NCBI GenBank assembly: GCA_021464415.1
Contig: CM038469.1
Span: 2,272,501-2,336,500 of the forward strand
Reading direction: 5' to 3'
Origin: Lonicera japonica
Lineage: Eukaryota > Streptophyta > Magnoliopsida > Dipsacales > Caprifoliaceae
Length of the DNA: 64,000 bases
Part shown: positions 11,761 through 25,100 of the stretch, piece after piece
Position numbering within the stretch: the first letter of the stretch is position 1
Layout of the letters: every line of letters begins with the position of its first letter
Made by a program: the position numbers and the translations under genes
Notes under the pieces: model-generated
Database searches by the model: none
Told to the model about the DNA's origin: nothing
Seen by the model: the letters and a program-made list of their open reading frames with translations, nothing else

Positions 11761-14068
11761 TATGAACATAGATTAATCGAAGTACGTAAAGACTAGTCTT
11801 AGATACTCCGCGAAATAACTCTCAAACAAATAAAAGAAAATATACTAATATTAATTTGACCAATTGATGGTCAAATGAACCCTTGTATTACTTTGATGTT
11901 TGAGGCCAAAACCAAAGCATTAACCAACCAAGCTCATATGTTATTCAATTATGCATGTCAACCAAGCTCGTTGAACTTTTACATGTAACGAATTTTGTAA
12001 TAACAACACTAATTTAGCAAAACTATATTATTTTTCCATTACTTGGTTATCAACATTATTATTATTATAAGCTTAGTTTGTGACTATATATAAAATGATT
12101 AGAACCATCCATTCGTTACCGGTTGGATTCTCATTCCCTCCTCTCTCCTCTTCAAAGAGAGTTTCCATAATCCTGTCCATTTATCATTGTTGTTCAAAAA
12201 CACGCAAAAAAAAAAAAAAGAATTGAGAGAGAGAAAATAGTTTTATAAATTTATGTCGAAATAAATGGCAATTCATTACAATACCTACGTGGGACCCCCG
12301 CCATAGCCACCCTTTATCCAAACTAACCTCTCAACGGCGTGGGGCTGTGGTATGCCCAAGCGAATGTGACACCTTAGGAATCTAATCTCCATTTTGTTAA
12401 TCCCCCACCCAACCCCAAACCCCCCACCACCCCCCAAAAAAAAAAAATTAATTTCCATTATGTTGAAAATGCTACTAAATACATACTTTTTTATTATATA
12501 ACAAATGAGTAGACATATTAACTGCATATGCACTGGGTTTATTTTTTTTTTAGTACTTGACACTGACCCGGCATATACAAAGTGAGTATCCACTTATATT
12601 TTCATAAACAACCAAATTCCATTATTCAACCTAAGATTTGAGCTGGATAAAACTTGAAACATCCGTCCTACAAACTTGATCGAGATGACAACTTTTTGAT
12701 CCTTAAAATTAGTGATTTGGTGGTACGCATTTCCTTTTTCACTTTACTTCAATTAATGAATGATATCGTGTTTTTATTCAGAACCTCGATAGCAAAATAC
12801 ATAAACCCAAGTGCGGGTCAATCAGTCTCGCATATGTATGGGCGGTGGATGAGGACAACACAATTTTGTTTTGGTCGGTGTTTGATTTAGATTTGTCTTC
12901 AGTTGTCATTAGCTGCTTTGTGCATGTCTACTCGTATTCCTCGTGACAATCTGCGTCACAATTCAAAATAATGCAATTGATTTGTTTATATTATCAATTT
13001 GAATATTGTTTTTGAGATCACAATAATAGTCCTTAGTTGATATACTTTAAACTTATAATAAACTACTACACCTAAATAAATTATGCATCCTTATTTTATT
13101 TTTATCTATATTATTATATAAAGTCATGACGAATTTCAACAATAAATCAAAATTTTGAATTTATCTACTTTACCTCTGCAATTTTTTTTTTCAATAAAAA
13201 AATTTACTTCCAAGAGGATTTAAACTCTGGATGTTAGGGAAATTAAACTATTAATTACCACCAAACTTTACCATTTTTATTTTATTTTAGTTTTGGTTCA
13301 AATTAGATAAATTCAAATTGCACACCGATGGTGTGTACAAGTTAGCCTACTACATCTTAAAGCACCACTATTTTCAACTAAGGAATGATCAAACTTAATA
13401 AGCTATTACTCTTCAGTTTGGAAACACCATGAGTAGTGGTAGTGGTAGTTTCAGGGATAATTAAGAGAATCTCCTCTATATAAGGGGGACCTACAGTAGG
13501 CATATACAATAATTTTAAGTAGATATAAGTATTTGATATAAAAATTGTCATATTAAATTAATGTAGCAACTATGTATTAATTTAAAGAATTTATCACAAT
13601 TTATTATAATTAATTAATAATTAATATGTTAATTTTTAATGTTAAATAAATATTTATATTTACGTAGAAATACTCAACATCATATCCTATTAATTTCTTG
13701 ATGGGGTTAGGCTTCAATCATAATTTTCAAGGTTACGTCGAAGCATTATGAAATGGAAGATACGTCCAATTTCCAACTAAAAATAGGTCAAAAATACTTA
13801 TATTTTATTGCCATTTGTGACTCAGATTGTTTGATAAAATAGACTGCTGACATGGCCCACAGGGCTGTCCAAGCACAACACCTCATTCCACCCACTGCTT
13901 TTGCCGCCATCAACGTCAACCGATAATTGTTATATATATAAAACAGCAATTGTTAATTGTTTTCTCATCGTCGGTTCTTTTGAAAGCGAAAAATAGCAAA
14001 TTATTTGTGCTCCTTAATAAATCTAAGCAACGCATACAAGCAAAAGATCCAAACTCTAAATAGACGTT

Positions 14069-14422
14069 AAGGGCTTGTTTGGTTGAGATTTTAATTGAGT
14101 TTTTGAGTTGATTTTTTGAAAAGTGTGAAAGTAAGTTGGAAAGTGAATTTGATTTTTGTTGATTTTTTTTAAACCAATTTAAAAAATCTCATGAAAAAAA
14201 CTCAAAAAATAGTCACAATTGATCTTATTTTACAGATCTCGATGAGCAAGTTTTAAATATATTTTTTTTAACTAATTCTGATTTTTGGATTTAAAGTTAT
14301 GGTGTTTTAAAAATTTTAAGAGAAAAAATAAAGTGAAGTTAATTTTGGAAAGTGTGAAATAAATTTAACTTTTGGTAAAAAAATAAAAACATATTTTTTT
14401 AAAAATGAACCAAACAAGAGCT
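14069..14422. mobile_element. MITE-like element with TTGTTTGGTT ends
   Basis: The left end GGGCTTGTTTGGTT is mirrored by AACCAAACAAGAGC at the right end. The AT-rich interior has no coding frame. Ends of this kind are common on short hAT-like elements. Similar but separate elements lie at 55160-55340 and 55509-55957. Confidence 0.45.
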
Positions 14423-15414
14423 AAAGATTAAGAACAATTTTTTTACCATTTAGATTACATGCAAGGATCATTTGGTTGGATAGATTTATCTAAGTTGTAA
14501 CCTACTTTATCCGACTTGACAAAATTGCAAATTGGATCATGTCTTTTAGCCTGGCCGCTGTTTTAGCATAATTCTGGATTAGGTTGCTCAAGTATCTCTA
14601 AATATAACATTATTAAATTCGCTAAGAAATAATTGAAATATTTAATCTTTATATTTTTTTACTTTTAAATAAATAAGAAAGAATATTATAATTCAACCAA
14701 GAATCATTTCTAATTATACAAAAATACAAATTATAACTGGGCCTAACTATTTTTTTTCTAAAAGAGAAGGATTTATCAAATGGTGGGACATCCATGGCAG
14801 CCAACAAAGACAACCCTGGCATAATTTTCAAAAGATAATAAAGAAGATTAATTCACATGCTCCCTCTGCATAGATACGTATCAGCTTTTAAGTCCTAAAT
14901 ATATAATTGTTATCATTGAATCATTATCCTCCTCTTTATAATATGGTTGAAGAATACTAGTTTTGGACTCCTTACAAAACTAACCAATTACAACCCCAAC
15001 CCAAATTTCCAATTTTTCCATATTTCAATCCATTGCCTTTGGACCATTGAAACTAAAGCCTGAATAGACATCTTCCACTAGTAGCGGTTCCAATGGCACT
15101 GTATATGACATAAATGCCCCTCCCAATACTCCTAAAAGAACAACCCACAAAACGCAATTTTTACTTCTTATTTTGGGGAGTTAAGGCTTGTGCTACTACA
15201 GATATGGGATCTTGTTAACACGACCTAAACTTGCACGTCAAGGTACCTATTAATAAAAATAATGTGGTCATGTACCTTGGCTAGTGTCTCCGGGTTCTGC
15301 TTTTACATCATATGTGGGTTCTTAACCGTAACCATGAGCAAATTTGTGGTTTATACCCAAAACAGATGTAATCAAGTAGATCCATGCCCTGGGATCATTT
15401 TATTCTATGTATGT

Positions 15415-15616
15415 ATGTTCTATATTAATTAAGAGTCCACTACTCCTTTTTGGAAGTCTCAAGTTATAAATCCGATTTCCATTATGGGACATTGTAATAT
15501 AACCCAATCTCAAGATACCAAGCAAGTTCTATTCTTAATCTTTGACAATGTTAAAATTTGACGCATGCCCTTTAGAAGCATAAAAGTTAAACATGACTTT
15601 AATTTGGGACGGAGAC
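15415..15616. mobile_element. Degenerate Stowaway-like MITE
   Basis: The left side has TTAAGAGTCCACTACTCC and the right side TTTGGGACGGAG, matching the internal and terminal signatures of the better-preserved Stowaway element at 49825-50026. The ends are worn and the TA duplication is unclear. Confidence 0.35.
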
Positions 15617-16093
15617 TAGTGAACTATGAAAAATGGTTTCCAAAGATCACTATGTCATATAATAAAGGATTGTATAGCTTTACCAAAGAAAATAGTCCAA
15701 GAAATCGAGGCTCTCGAGCTTCTACCTGTCAGTTGAAAGTCGAAACAACTAACTGTTAATCAAAGAATAATTGTACTACTCTTACAGAATTTCACTGAAG
15801 CCGACCTAGTATGCCATGGGCATGTGAGATATCATTCAGTAGGGCCACTTTTATCTTGCCAACTCATCAAACTAATAGCATATACCAAGTGGCATTTTGT
15901 CAATTACTGCCTACTTCAGCAACAAAGCCATCAAGTGAGTATAACAGAGACCTAACGTACAAATTAGAAGTATAAAGTCACTCAACTCAAAGCAATGAAA
16001 ATTTTCACGGTAACTAGACCAAAGTAAGCAGGTTTGGATTGTCGAAAAATTCTCGAGGCTATTTCGTACTAATCTCTTACTACTGCATGAGAA

Positions 16094-16135
16094 ATGGCAA
16101 CAGAGGCTGATAGTCCAGAATTCATATATGCAACA
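16094..16135 (+). CDS. Tentative first coding exon of the long acidic gene
   Basis: An ATG in strong context (GAAATGGC) opens 14 codons, MATEADSPEFIYAT, ending at a GTAAGC donor in phase 0. This matches the phase-0 acceptor at 18022. The short acidic MATEA start suits the rest of the protein. The intron would be about 1.9 kb. Other start exons are possible, because a 42 nt exon cannot be proved by eye. Confidence 0.4.
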
Positions 16136-19100
16136 GTAAGCAATCAAACATCTACTTTATATTAATTGCGTCAACCCTTTTGTTAGTTCACAAGATTTAT
16201 GGCAAAATATTAAAATCTGCATCATGATCATGAAGTTGAGAACTGATATATATCCATCAGTTGTATAGCAGTGATCCTGTTTTACACTAGTTTAAAAGTT
16301 GTTTTTTTGGAGATGAAAACTTTAACATAAATCATGTACAGCTTGAGATCATATATGATCCTGCGTGTAAATTGTACAAGTATATGAATTCTACATCCAC
16401 TGTGATCTAGTTGATTCTTTCTAAAAGAGAAAAAACTTAATTGGCATAAATAGTATTATAGTTGGCTGAACTACTGTTTTCATTTGCCTAGTAATGACGA
16501 AGACCGATAAATATCTAAGGTTCAAAATAATCCATATCAAAACAGAACAAAGCAAGGAAACAAGTTTTGCAGAAAATAATGACCCGCTCATATAGATTGA
16601 CCCCTATGGTGAAGACTATCGATTGTACCTTTTGATATTTAGTATCTAATATACAAAATATTAGTAACCATACTTCTCTTTTTACTTTATGCTTTTCATA
16701 TCTTAGTTTGCTTGTAGTAGATATAATCAAAATAAAACTTACAAATAAAACAAACTCCATTCCTATACATATGGATTTATATATGTGATTTATGTAAAGT
16801 GTGACACAAAATTTTTTAAATCAAATAGAAGCATAGACACAAAGTTACCCGTACAACAATTTACCTGAGTATAGGCATAAGATATAATACTACATGCTAG
16901 TATTGGTTATGAACGTTCGACTTAACAATCAACCAATCAAATAAATAAAATTGACTAAATGCAAAAAGAAAAGAAAAAAAAAAAGAAAAGGTTGTCATAG
17001 GCCACACAATTTTAAAGATGTGACTTTTAGAAAGTAACTCATAGTATTAAGCAATGAAAAGTTGTATAAAAGAATCGTAGTATAAATAGATGAGTTATAC
17101 CATCTATAACAAGTTTGGACCCCAGAATATCTGTTATGCAAGACACATCCAAACATAAAATCGAAGCAAAAAGTACTCACAGAGAAGATTTACAAACAAT
17201 ACACAATGATTATTACTCATCTAAGCAATATCATTTACTCTACCACCAACCAAATATCTCCCGTTTACCCTATGCAAGTGTGAAACCTATCTGGTGGTAC
17301 TTTGGTAACAACATTTAAGGAACAATTCACTCAAATTACAAAAAATATATAAATATTAATTAAATATAATATGTCAATATATATAAATTTTTTATTTAAT
17401 TATTAGAAATAGGTAAAAATAATTGGTGTTGGCACAAGTAATTCTTTACAATGCGGACGGCGCTGTAGGCACGAGTGACGTGGACAGTGCTGTGGCATGT
17501 AAACTTTTCTACAAACATAAGTAATACCATCGGTATTGTCTATACCTAGTTCAAGATATAATGCAGTAGAATTAGTAAACATAAACAAAATGATAGAGGT
17601 AAAACTGCAGTTTCACAATCTTTTACGACAACTAATATTGGTTTCACCTAGCTGATATCATCAAATCAATTCCTTACAATTAATATAACCCTCAGTCAGC
17701 TACATCTGGTTGACCACAGGATTCCTGACCAAATTATATCATCCAACATTTTTGGGTCTACGATATTGTAGCATTTTAGTTCTGAACCCATAACCTCCCC
17801 TGTTGAGGAGGCTCTTTGGACTGCATGTTTAACAAGTCAAATAAATGAGAAAAGAAATATGGTAAACGACAGTGTGAGATCTAAGTTCTAATTAACACCA
17901 CAAAAGAATGATCCCAGGGGACTAATATCCTCTCTTCCAGTGTCAATCCGTGCACCATTTTCTTTCGTTCATTTTTCTTTTGTTTGTGCATGTCCTTATA
18001 TAAAGATATTAATTTTTTGCAGAGTAAAGAAGGGCAAGACAAAGAGTTGTCAAGTAAACCTTTGAACATGGGGTCCAACGAACTTCCACAGGAGGAAATG
18101 CAGAAAACTGAGCATAGGCATAACAAGCCTCTTGAAATCTTCAACTCCACCGGAGAAACAGAAAACATGCAAGTAGCAACCAATATTAACGTTGATACTG
18201 CAAATGCTGTTACTCAGGGTGATGTTGGAACTGTTGTGGGTAAGGTTTTTTTTGGAGTATCCCCAGTTCCCAAGGTTGCTTGTCAAGAAACCAGTAGTGG
18301 CCCAAAAGAATGTGAAACTTCAGAAGATGAGAAAAATCTCGTAGTGACAGAAGAAAAATCTGAAGAGGGCCAAAGAGAAACAAGCTACCATGATGGAGAA
18401 GACGAGATATCATGTGTGTCTATCATTTCAGTGGTTAAGGAGATGGATTCTGAAGTAACCAGACCAAGAAAAGGAGAGGAAGAGAAAAATGAGAGAGAGG
18501 AATTCTCAACTGAAAAAGAGTCTCCGGATAACCTCAATGACGAAGAGGTACGAGAAAAGGAAGAGGGTGCTAAGGATAATCTTGGCGGACCATTTGTTGT
18601 TGCTATAATTGAAGAGACAAGGTCAAAAATGGCAGAACAAGATGATGGTGGAAAGCTTCAAGATAACTCCAGTATCCCATTCGATGAGAGTACAAAAACA
18701 ACTGAATCAAGTGAGAAGACAGATGTGACTTCTACAGAAGACAAAAAACCTTCTCTTGTTGAAAAAATTGAAGATATCAGCTTCCAAGATGACCTAGAAA
18801 ATCCAACTGAAATCCTTGGAGAAATTGTTACAACTGATACCAATGTTCATACAAGGGGTGCTGATGAGGAAACCTCTGAACCAAAAGTTGATGCTTCATT
18901 CACAAGACAGGAGGAAAGTCTGCAGAAAGAATCTGAGGTGCAAGTTCCAATAGAAGTTTCAACAAGGGAAAACACAGATAAGGAACAATTTGGTGCTGCA
19001 CTGCCTGACGAGTACAGCAATACTGAAAGTGCAGAACACGAGGAACAGTCCCAGCAGGGCCTCTTTACAAAAATTGAACCAGGGGAAGAGAAACTTGAAA

Positions 19101-22100
19101 GATCCTTGGAAGTGATTCCTGAGGAAATAAAAAACAAAGCTTCCAGTCAACAGATAGAAACAATTACCGCTTTCGCGGAACAGGGACCAATTGAAAGTTT
19201 CGAAGAAGTCCTCAAGGATGAAAGAAATGAGACAACATATCACACCGATGATATTGGAAAGGAAAGTTCAGAAGAGAAGGTGAGAATCATATGAGTAACA
19301 AAACTTTATTTCTTTTATTAGTTTTCCTATGTTTCAGTAAAGTGGATAAGTATCTTTCTCTAATAACTAAGGGATTAACTAATACTGTAATACTGCTGCA
19401 GAATCTCTCAAAAGATGATGTGAACGAGAAGATTGAAAGAGAAGAGGCTGGGAAACCTAAAGAATCTGCCAGTGACTCATCCTTTACCCATCCACTAGTT
19501 AATGAAACTGTACATGCAGGAGATGAAAAGCAGGACCAAGTCTCCAGTGCAGAACTAGGCGAGGAAGCTTGTGATGGAAACAGGATTTTAAAGGAAGAGA
19601 AAGAGCTTGTCAATGAGGCATATGAAACAATCAGAAATCCAGATAGCTTTAGGTTAGAGCAATCATCTATTGCAGGGGAAGTAAACATGGAACTGATCTC
19701 GAGCACAGATAATGAGACAGTGGACGTCAACAAGCAAGTAAGAAATTAGGAGCCTTGGCGGATGCTATGAATTCTTAACTTTACGTGTTATTTCTTGATA
19801 TTTCAACTTCCTAATGATTCTTGTTAATCCAGTTAAGATTTTTAACTGACATCAACCATTCAGGTAAATGAGGGTCCTGATGTGGATGAGAAAGACAATG
19901 ATGCTGAAAGTCAGATACTAGAAGAAAAACACAATGTTACAGGTCAGTCCCCAGACACCACTGCTGAGGAAACATTTAGGTGCAGTCAGGAAGAAGAAAC
20001 TAAGGAAGAGAAGCCCAAACCAGAGGTTAGAATATAGCAAGCAAATTGTATTAAAGCTTGATTGGCATCACTTGGAGATATAAACGGAATATCATACTGT
20101 ACCTATTTTCAAGTATTCATTTATCTCTTAACCAGAAGGGAGATGAATGCCAGACTACCTGTGCTAATCAGTGCAGTAGAGAACGTGTTCAAGAGGAGGA
20201 AAACAAAATTGAGGACCAGGCTTTGGCATCCATCAGAGAAGGAAAAACTGCAGAGACATCAGAAAAAGATGAAGAGATGGAAGAGGTGCCCAAACAAGAG
20301 GTAAAATGGACTGTGAAACTTTCTCATGATGCCACATTTTATTAGAACTCAATTTTTTGAAAGAGAGTATTTGATTGTGTGACTTGGAACAAGAGTACAC
20401 TGCTTAACTGTATAAGCACTTGCTATAATTTTTTGACACATCAAGCTTTAGAGTTCTCTGTTAGAGTTCTCTAAGGCAAGCGTAACGTGGACACTAATGT
20501 AAGCCATAGACAAAGGTTTTGGACCTGTACATGCCAATTCCAACATCACTGATCACTTATTTTTATGATTTAATTTCTATAAGACAAAAATCCTAAGTGG
20601 ATCTATAATCTGCATAAAAGGTACCAGAGACAACAGAAGAAGACAAGGAGACAATAGTGCAGACCAAAAACGTAACGGGTAGTGACAAGGAAAGCGCTGA
20701 ATCCCTTGAAGAAAAAACTCTTCGAGAGAGATCCCGGGAAGTTGAGGTAATTTTCTTAATTAGAGTATCATAAAGGCTGCATCTTATTTCATTTCATCCT
20801 TTGCAAATCTAGCATGGCCGTTTTCCTTCTCTACAAAACAGTTTCAAGAACTCAAACTAAAACGTGTCAATAGATGGAGGAGAATAAGAGTGCTCAAGCA
20901 AAAGTGGAAACAGAAAATCAGAACATAGACGCCAGCAATGTACACATCCCTTTTTCAACAGCCACAGAAAGAAACACAGAAGAACATGTGAATGAAAAGG
21001 AAATGGACGTCATGGCATCAAAACAAGAGGTCTGCATTTGCAATAAAACTTAAACCATTTCGAAATTCAATTTTTCCCTCTCAGTTATCAATATAAAATT
21101 ACTTTGTCCCACAGGTCAAGAACTCAGACACTACTGAACACATGGAGCATATTTTTGACACCACATGTCCCCCTGAAGAAACAAAATCCAAGACTCTGAA
21201 GGGTGGGGAGGATAATAATACACAGTGTATCACAGGAGCAGCAAGAGAAATACCATCAGAGGAAACAACTAAAAACTCCTCAGCACCATATGTTTATGAA
21301 AAGGAGATGGAAGAGGAAATCTTGCATCAAGCAGACACACCAGTTACTTGGGTAACAGAAGAAACAAGTTTAAAGGAATTTAATCCGGAAGACAAAATGC
21401 ATTCAGAAAGTTTTGATCTCTTTTCTGACAAACATCTGGCAACAGTTGAACCACTTGACATTGGGTCAGATGATGTAAATGTCATCACCAAAAATGCAGA
21501 AGCCGCCAACTTGGATGAGACTTTGGAGAAAGTGGAAGCCTCTTATGTCAGCACGCACTCTCCTTTAGCTTCAGAGACAACAGAAGAGAAGATACAGCAG
21601 ATACAAGACAAGTTGATGGATCCAAAAGATCACACTTGTTTCATATCCTCAGACGGAGAAAAGGATGGTGCAAATGAAGAAGTTCATAATGAGGGTGGTC
21701 AACAGCTCCACATGACTCCTGCTTTGAACACTGAGACGCCTATCATTGAATCAGAAGGTGTAGAACTTCCAGAAAGCATAAAAACAAGTGAAGTCTCTGA
21801 CTGCAGTAACATTGGTGAACTGGAACCTTCAAAGGATGAGAAGTCTCAGAAAACTGAATTGGACAAGGACAAACTTGAAGATGAAAATCCAGTCAATGAC
21901 ACCTCTATTGAAGAACGTAACACTAGTACAGACACCAAAGAGGCTATTGTAAGACAGGAGTACTCCACAAGAAGCTTCAAAAGCAGCTCAGAAGAAGATG
22001 TGGAGACAGAGAAAGCGGAAGTTGATGCGGAGGCAGGAGGTCATACACACAAAATTGAGGTTTGTGAAACAACTACAAACGAAATGGCAGAACAGGTAAA

Positions 22101-25100
22101 AAAACATAATTCCTTTAACTCTTTTATCATTAGCTATCACGGAGCAATAAATTGGACAGTTCCTTCTTTTCTAACACTTATGGTTTGAAAATCATTGTGG
22201 ATCTGCTTATTTACAGACATAGGAATATACCTCATACAAAAAGATCGGAAGAAGTTATATTTAGTTAGAACTGTTTATAATAGTAAATAATAGAGAAAGA
22301 AAATTCACGCTGCCAACCCACTAGATTGGGGGTAAAGCAAGGATGACAATTAGGATGAGGAATGTACCATAATAACTAAATTTTCCTGATACTAGTCCAT
22401 AACACTTCAAATGAATCCCTATATAGTTTCATATACCATAAACAAGTTAGTTGGTAACACCCCATTAAACTTGGTCAATGTTGAGATTGTACATAGATAC
22501 ACCAAACAAGGCATAAAGAGGCATGGCTGATTCTGTGTGTGCGTGTATGTGTTTCTTCTTTTCTTTTTCTTTTTTGGGTTGGGGGTAGAAGGTATGAAAG
22601 AATATGAAGGGAGGAGGTTTGTGAGATCATATACAAGCAAATAACTAGGAACAAACGGGTACTCATTAGATAAAGACATAAGTGCAAGAATAAGTTATAC
22701 AAAGTGTTCACCTGAGTCCAGGAGTGAAATTTCACAACTTAAACTTTAGTCGCATGTATGTAATGGAACTAATTAAAAATCAAAACTTTTGATAAGATGG
22801 ATCCTAATGTGAGCCTCTGATAAATCTTGGGCCTTGGAATGGCTAAGTGCCAATTCCAACGTAATAGATTCACTTCATTTTCTGCTTCAATTTCTACCAA
22901 AAAAGACCCTAAGTGGATATTTATCCGCTTAAAGGTACATGCGACAACCATAGAAGGCCAGGACACTATAACATCGGTCATGGAGGAATCTGACAGTGAC
23001 TGCAAAACACAATCCATTGAACAAAAAACTGTGCAAGAGAGCTCCCAGGAAGTTCAGGTTAAGTTGAATATGAAATCCTTTGAAAAACTGCTTTCTTTAC
23101 CTTTTATCTTTTGGAAAGTTCTAGCCTAGTCCTTCACCTTCTTTGCATCGATCATTTTCGTGAACTCAAAGTTTAAAGTGCCATACAGATAAGCAAGGAG
23201 AATGAGAGTGCTCAAGCAAATATGGATACAGAAAATCAGACCATAGAAGAAAGTTCCAACGCAAACCTCCCTACTTCAAACGCTGTAGAAAAAACAATTG
23301 AAGAAAACTACAAAGAAGAGGAAAGTGATGCCTCAGAATCAAAAGAAGAGGTTTGCTTTTTCAAAAATGCTGAAGTTTCATCCATAATTCCCATTTCAGT
23401 TTTCTTCTCAGTTGTCAACTCCTAATTTGTCTGTTTGACAGGTGAAGAGCTCAGATACGGAACATGTAGAACATAATGTTGACACCACATGTCCTACTGA
23501 AGAAACACAAGCCGAGACTTTGAACGAGGGGCGGGAGTATCATACACGGTGTTGCACAGAAGCATTGACCAATGAAGACATTGGTGAAAACTCCTCGGCA
23601 CCTCCTGTATTTGAGAAACATACAGAAGAGGAAAACTTGCACGCAGCAGAGATAAAAGTTACTGGTGAGAGTAAGGGAATGCAGATCCTAACAGCACCAA
23701 AACATGAAATACATCCAGATGAAGTAAGAACAGAGCAAGAATCCCATGACAATAATGATATACCAGCAAAAGTTAATGACGAAAAAAAGGTTTCTAAAGG
23801 TGATAAACTCCTAGATCACACAACAGAAGAAAATCCTATGGAGCCACATATACTTTCATCAAGAGAACTAAATCTCATGACAACTGAGACAACCGATGAG
23901 AATCCAGTGAAAGTTGAACCCTCTTATGTCGACACACATTCTCCTTTAGCTGCATACACAACAGAAGAGAAGCAGCTGCAGATGGAAGCCGAGTCCATTG
24001 ATCCAGAAGTTCACTCTTATATGGCATCTACAGATATAGAAAAGGACGGTGAAAATGCAGAGGTTCACAATGAGGATCAACTGCTGCACATGGCTCCTGC
24101 TCTGAAAACTGAGACAAGCATCACAGAATCAGAAGATTTGGAACTCCCTAAATGCATAAAAACTAGTGAAATGGTTGATCTTTGTAATACTGGAAAAGTG
24201 GAGATCTCAAAAGATGAGAAGTGGCTGAATAATGACTTGGAAAAGGATAAAGATGAAGATAAGAAGCCAGTCAATGATGGATCCAGTGACACATTTAACA
24301 CGTCGACAGAGATTGAAAAGGCTATCCAGGAAGAGGAGCACTCTGCTAGAAACACAAACAGCTTGAAGGAAGAGGCTAAGATACAGAAAGAAGTGGGTGA
24401 AGTGGAGGCAGGAGACCATATCCAAGAAATTGAGGTTCCAGAAACAGAAAGTACAAGCACTCCAATAGAAGAGGTAATAACATAATTCCATTAACTATTT
24501 ATCATGAATGATCATTAAGCAATTAACTTGAACAGGTCCCTTCTCTTCTACCTCATCGGATTGGGAGAATTATGCTGACTTGATTCATTTCCAAAGACAT
24601 AGGAATGTACCTCATAAGAAAATATTTTAAGAAATTATATTCATTTAAAAACACTGGATTTAATAGAAAATAATGAAAGTGAGAATTTGTGTTTGCTACC
24701 CATTTGATTGGAATAAGGCGAGGAACTGAGGAGGAGAAATGCACCTTGAAACCTAAATCATCCTTCCATTTGAAGAACTTTAAATAAGTTTCTATGTATC
24801 TTCAAAGAGGGGGTTAATGAGATTCAAATCATGTATGAGTAAAAACGCAATGGACAAGTTACTCATTAAAAAGTGTTGGCCTCATGAATCTAGGAATTAA
24901 AAACCACACCTTAAATATTAATCAGATGCATGTTATCAAACTATGATGTGCTTTTTAAACGTAAACTTTCAATACTGTGCCCTAAGGCAAGTCGCTAGGT
25001 GGAGCTTAACATGAGCCTCAGATACAGATGTTGGGACCTTGAAAATCAATTACTACTTCGCAGTTCCAACATCATTGATTCACTTACTTCTTTTGTTTTA

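Larger units (their letters stand above)
8486..16093. other. Gene-free region between SMR and the long acidic gene
   Basis: No gene is supported. The region holds SINE-like retroposons (8690-8760, 10404-10579, 11610-11760), MITE-like elements (10780-11190, 14069-14422, about 15420-15616), short direct repeats at 9553 and 9595 sharing a TCACCGGTCATAGTT core, and two GC-rich islands in otherwise AT-rich DNA (about 11490-11760 and 12285-12380). Confidence 0.55.

Noticed and set aside
12285..12593. Minus-strand frame of 102 codons
   Set aside because: It depends on a poly-Gly run from a C-rich low-complexity stretch and a GC-rich repeat island, with no recognisable domain.
18847..19733. Long minus-strand frames opposite the acidic gene exons
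   Set aside because: Glu/Ser-rich codons read backwards as Ser/Phe/Leu-rich open frames. They are composition shadows, repeated opposite every large exon.
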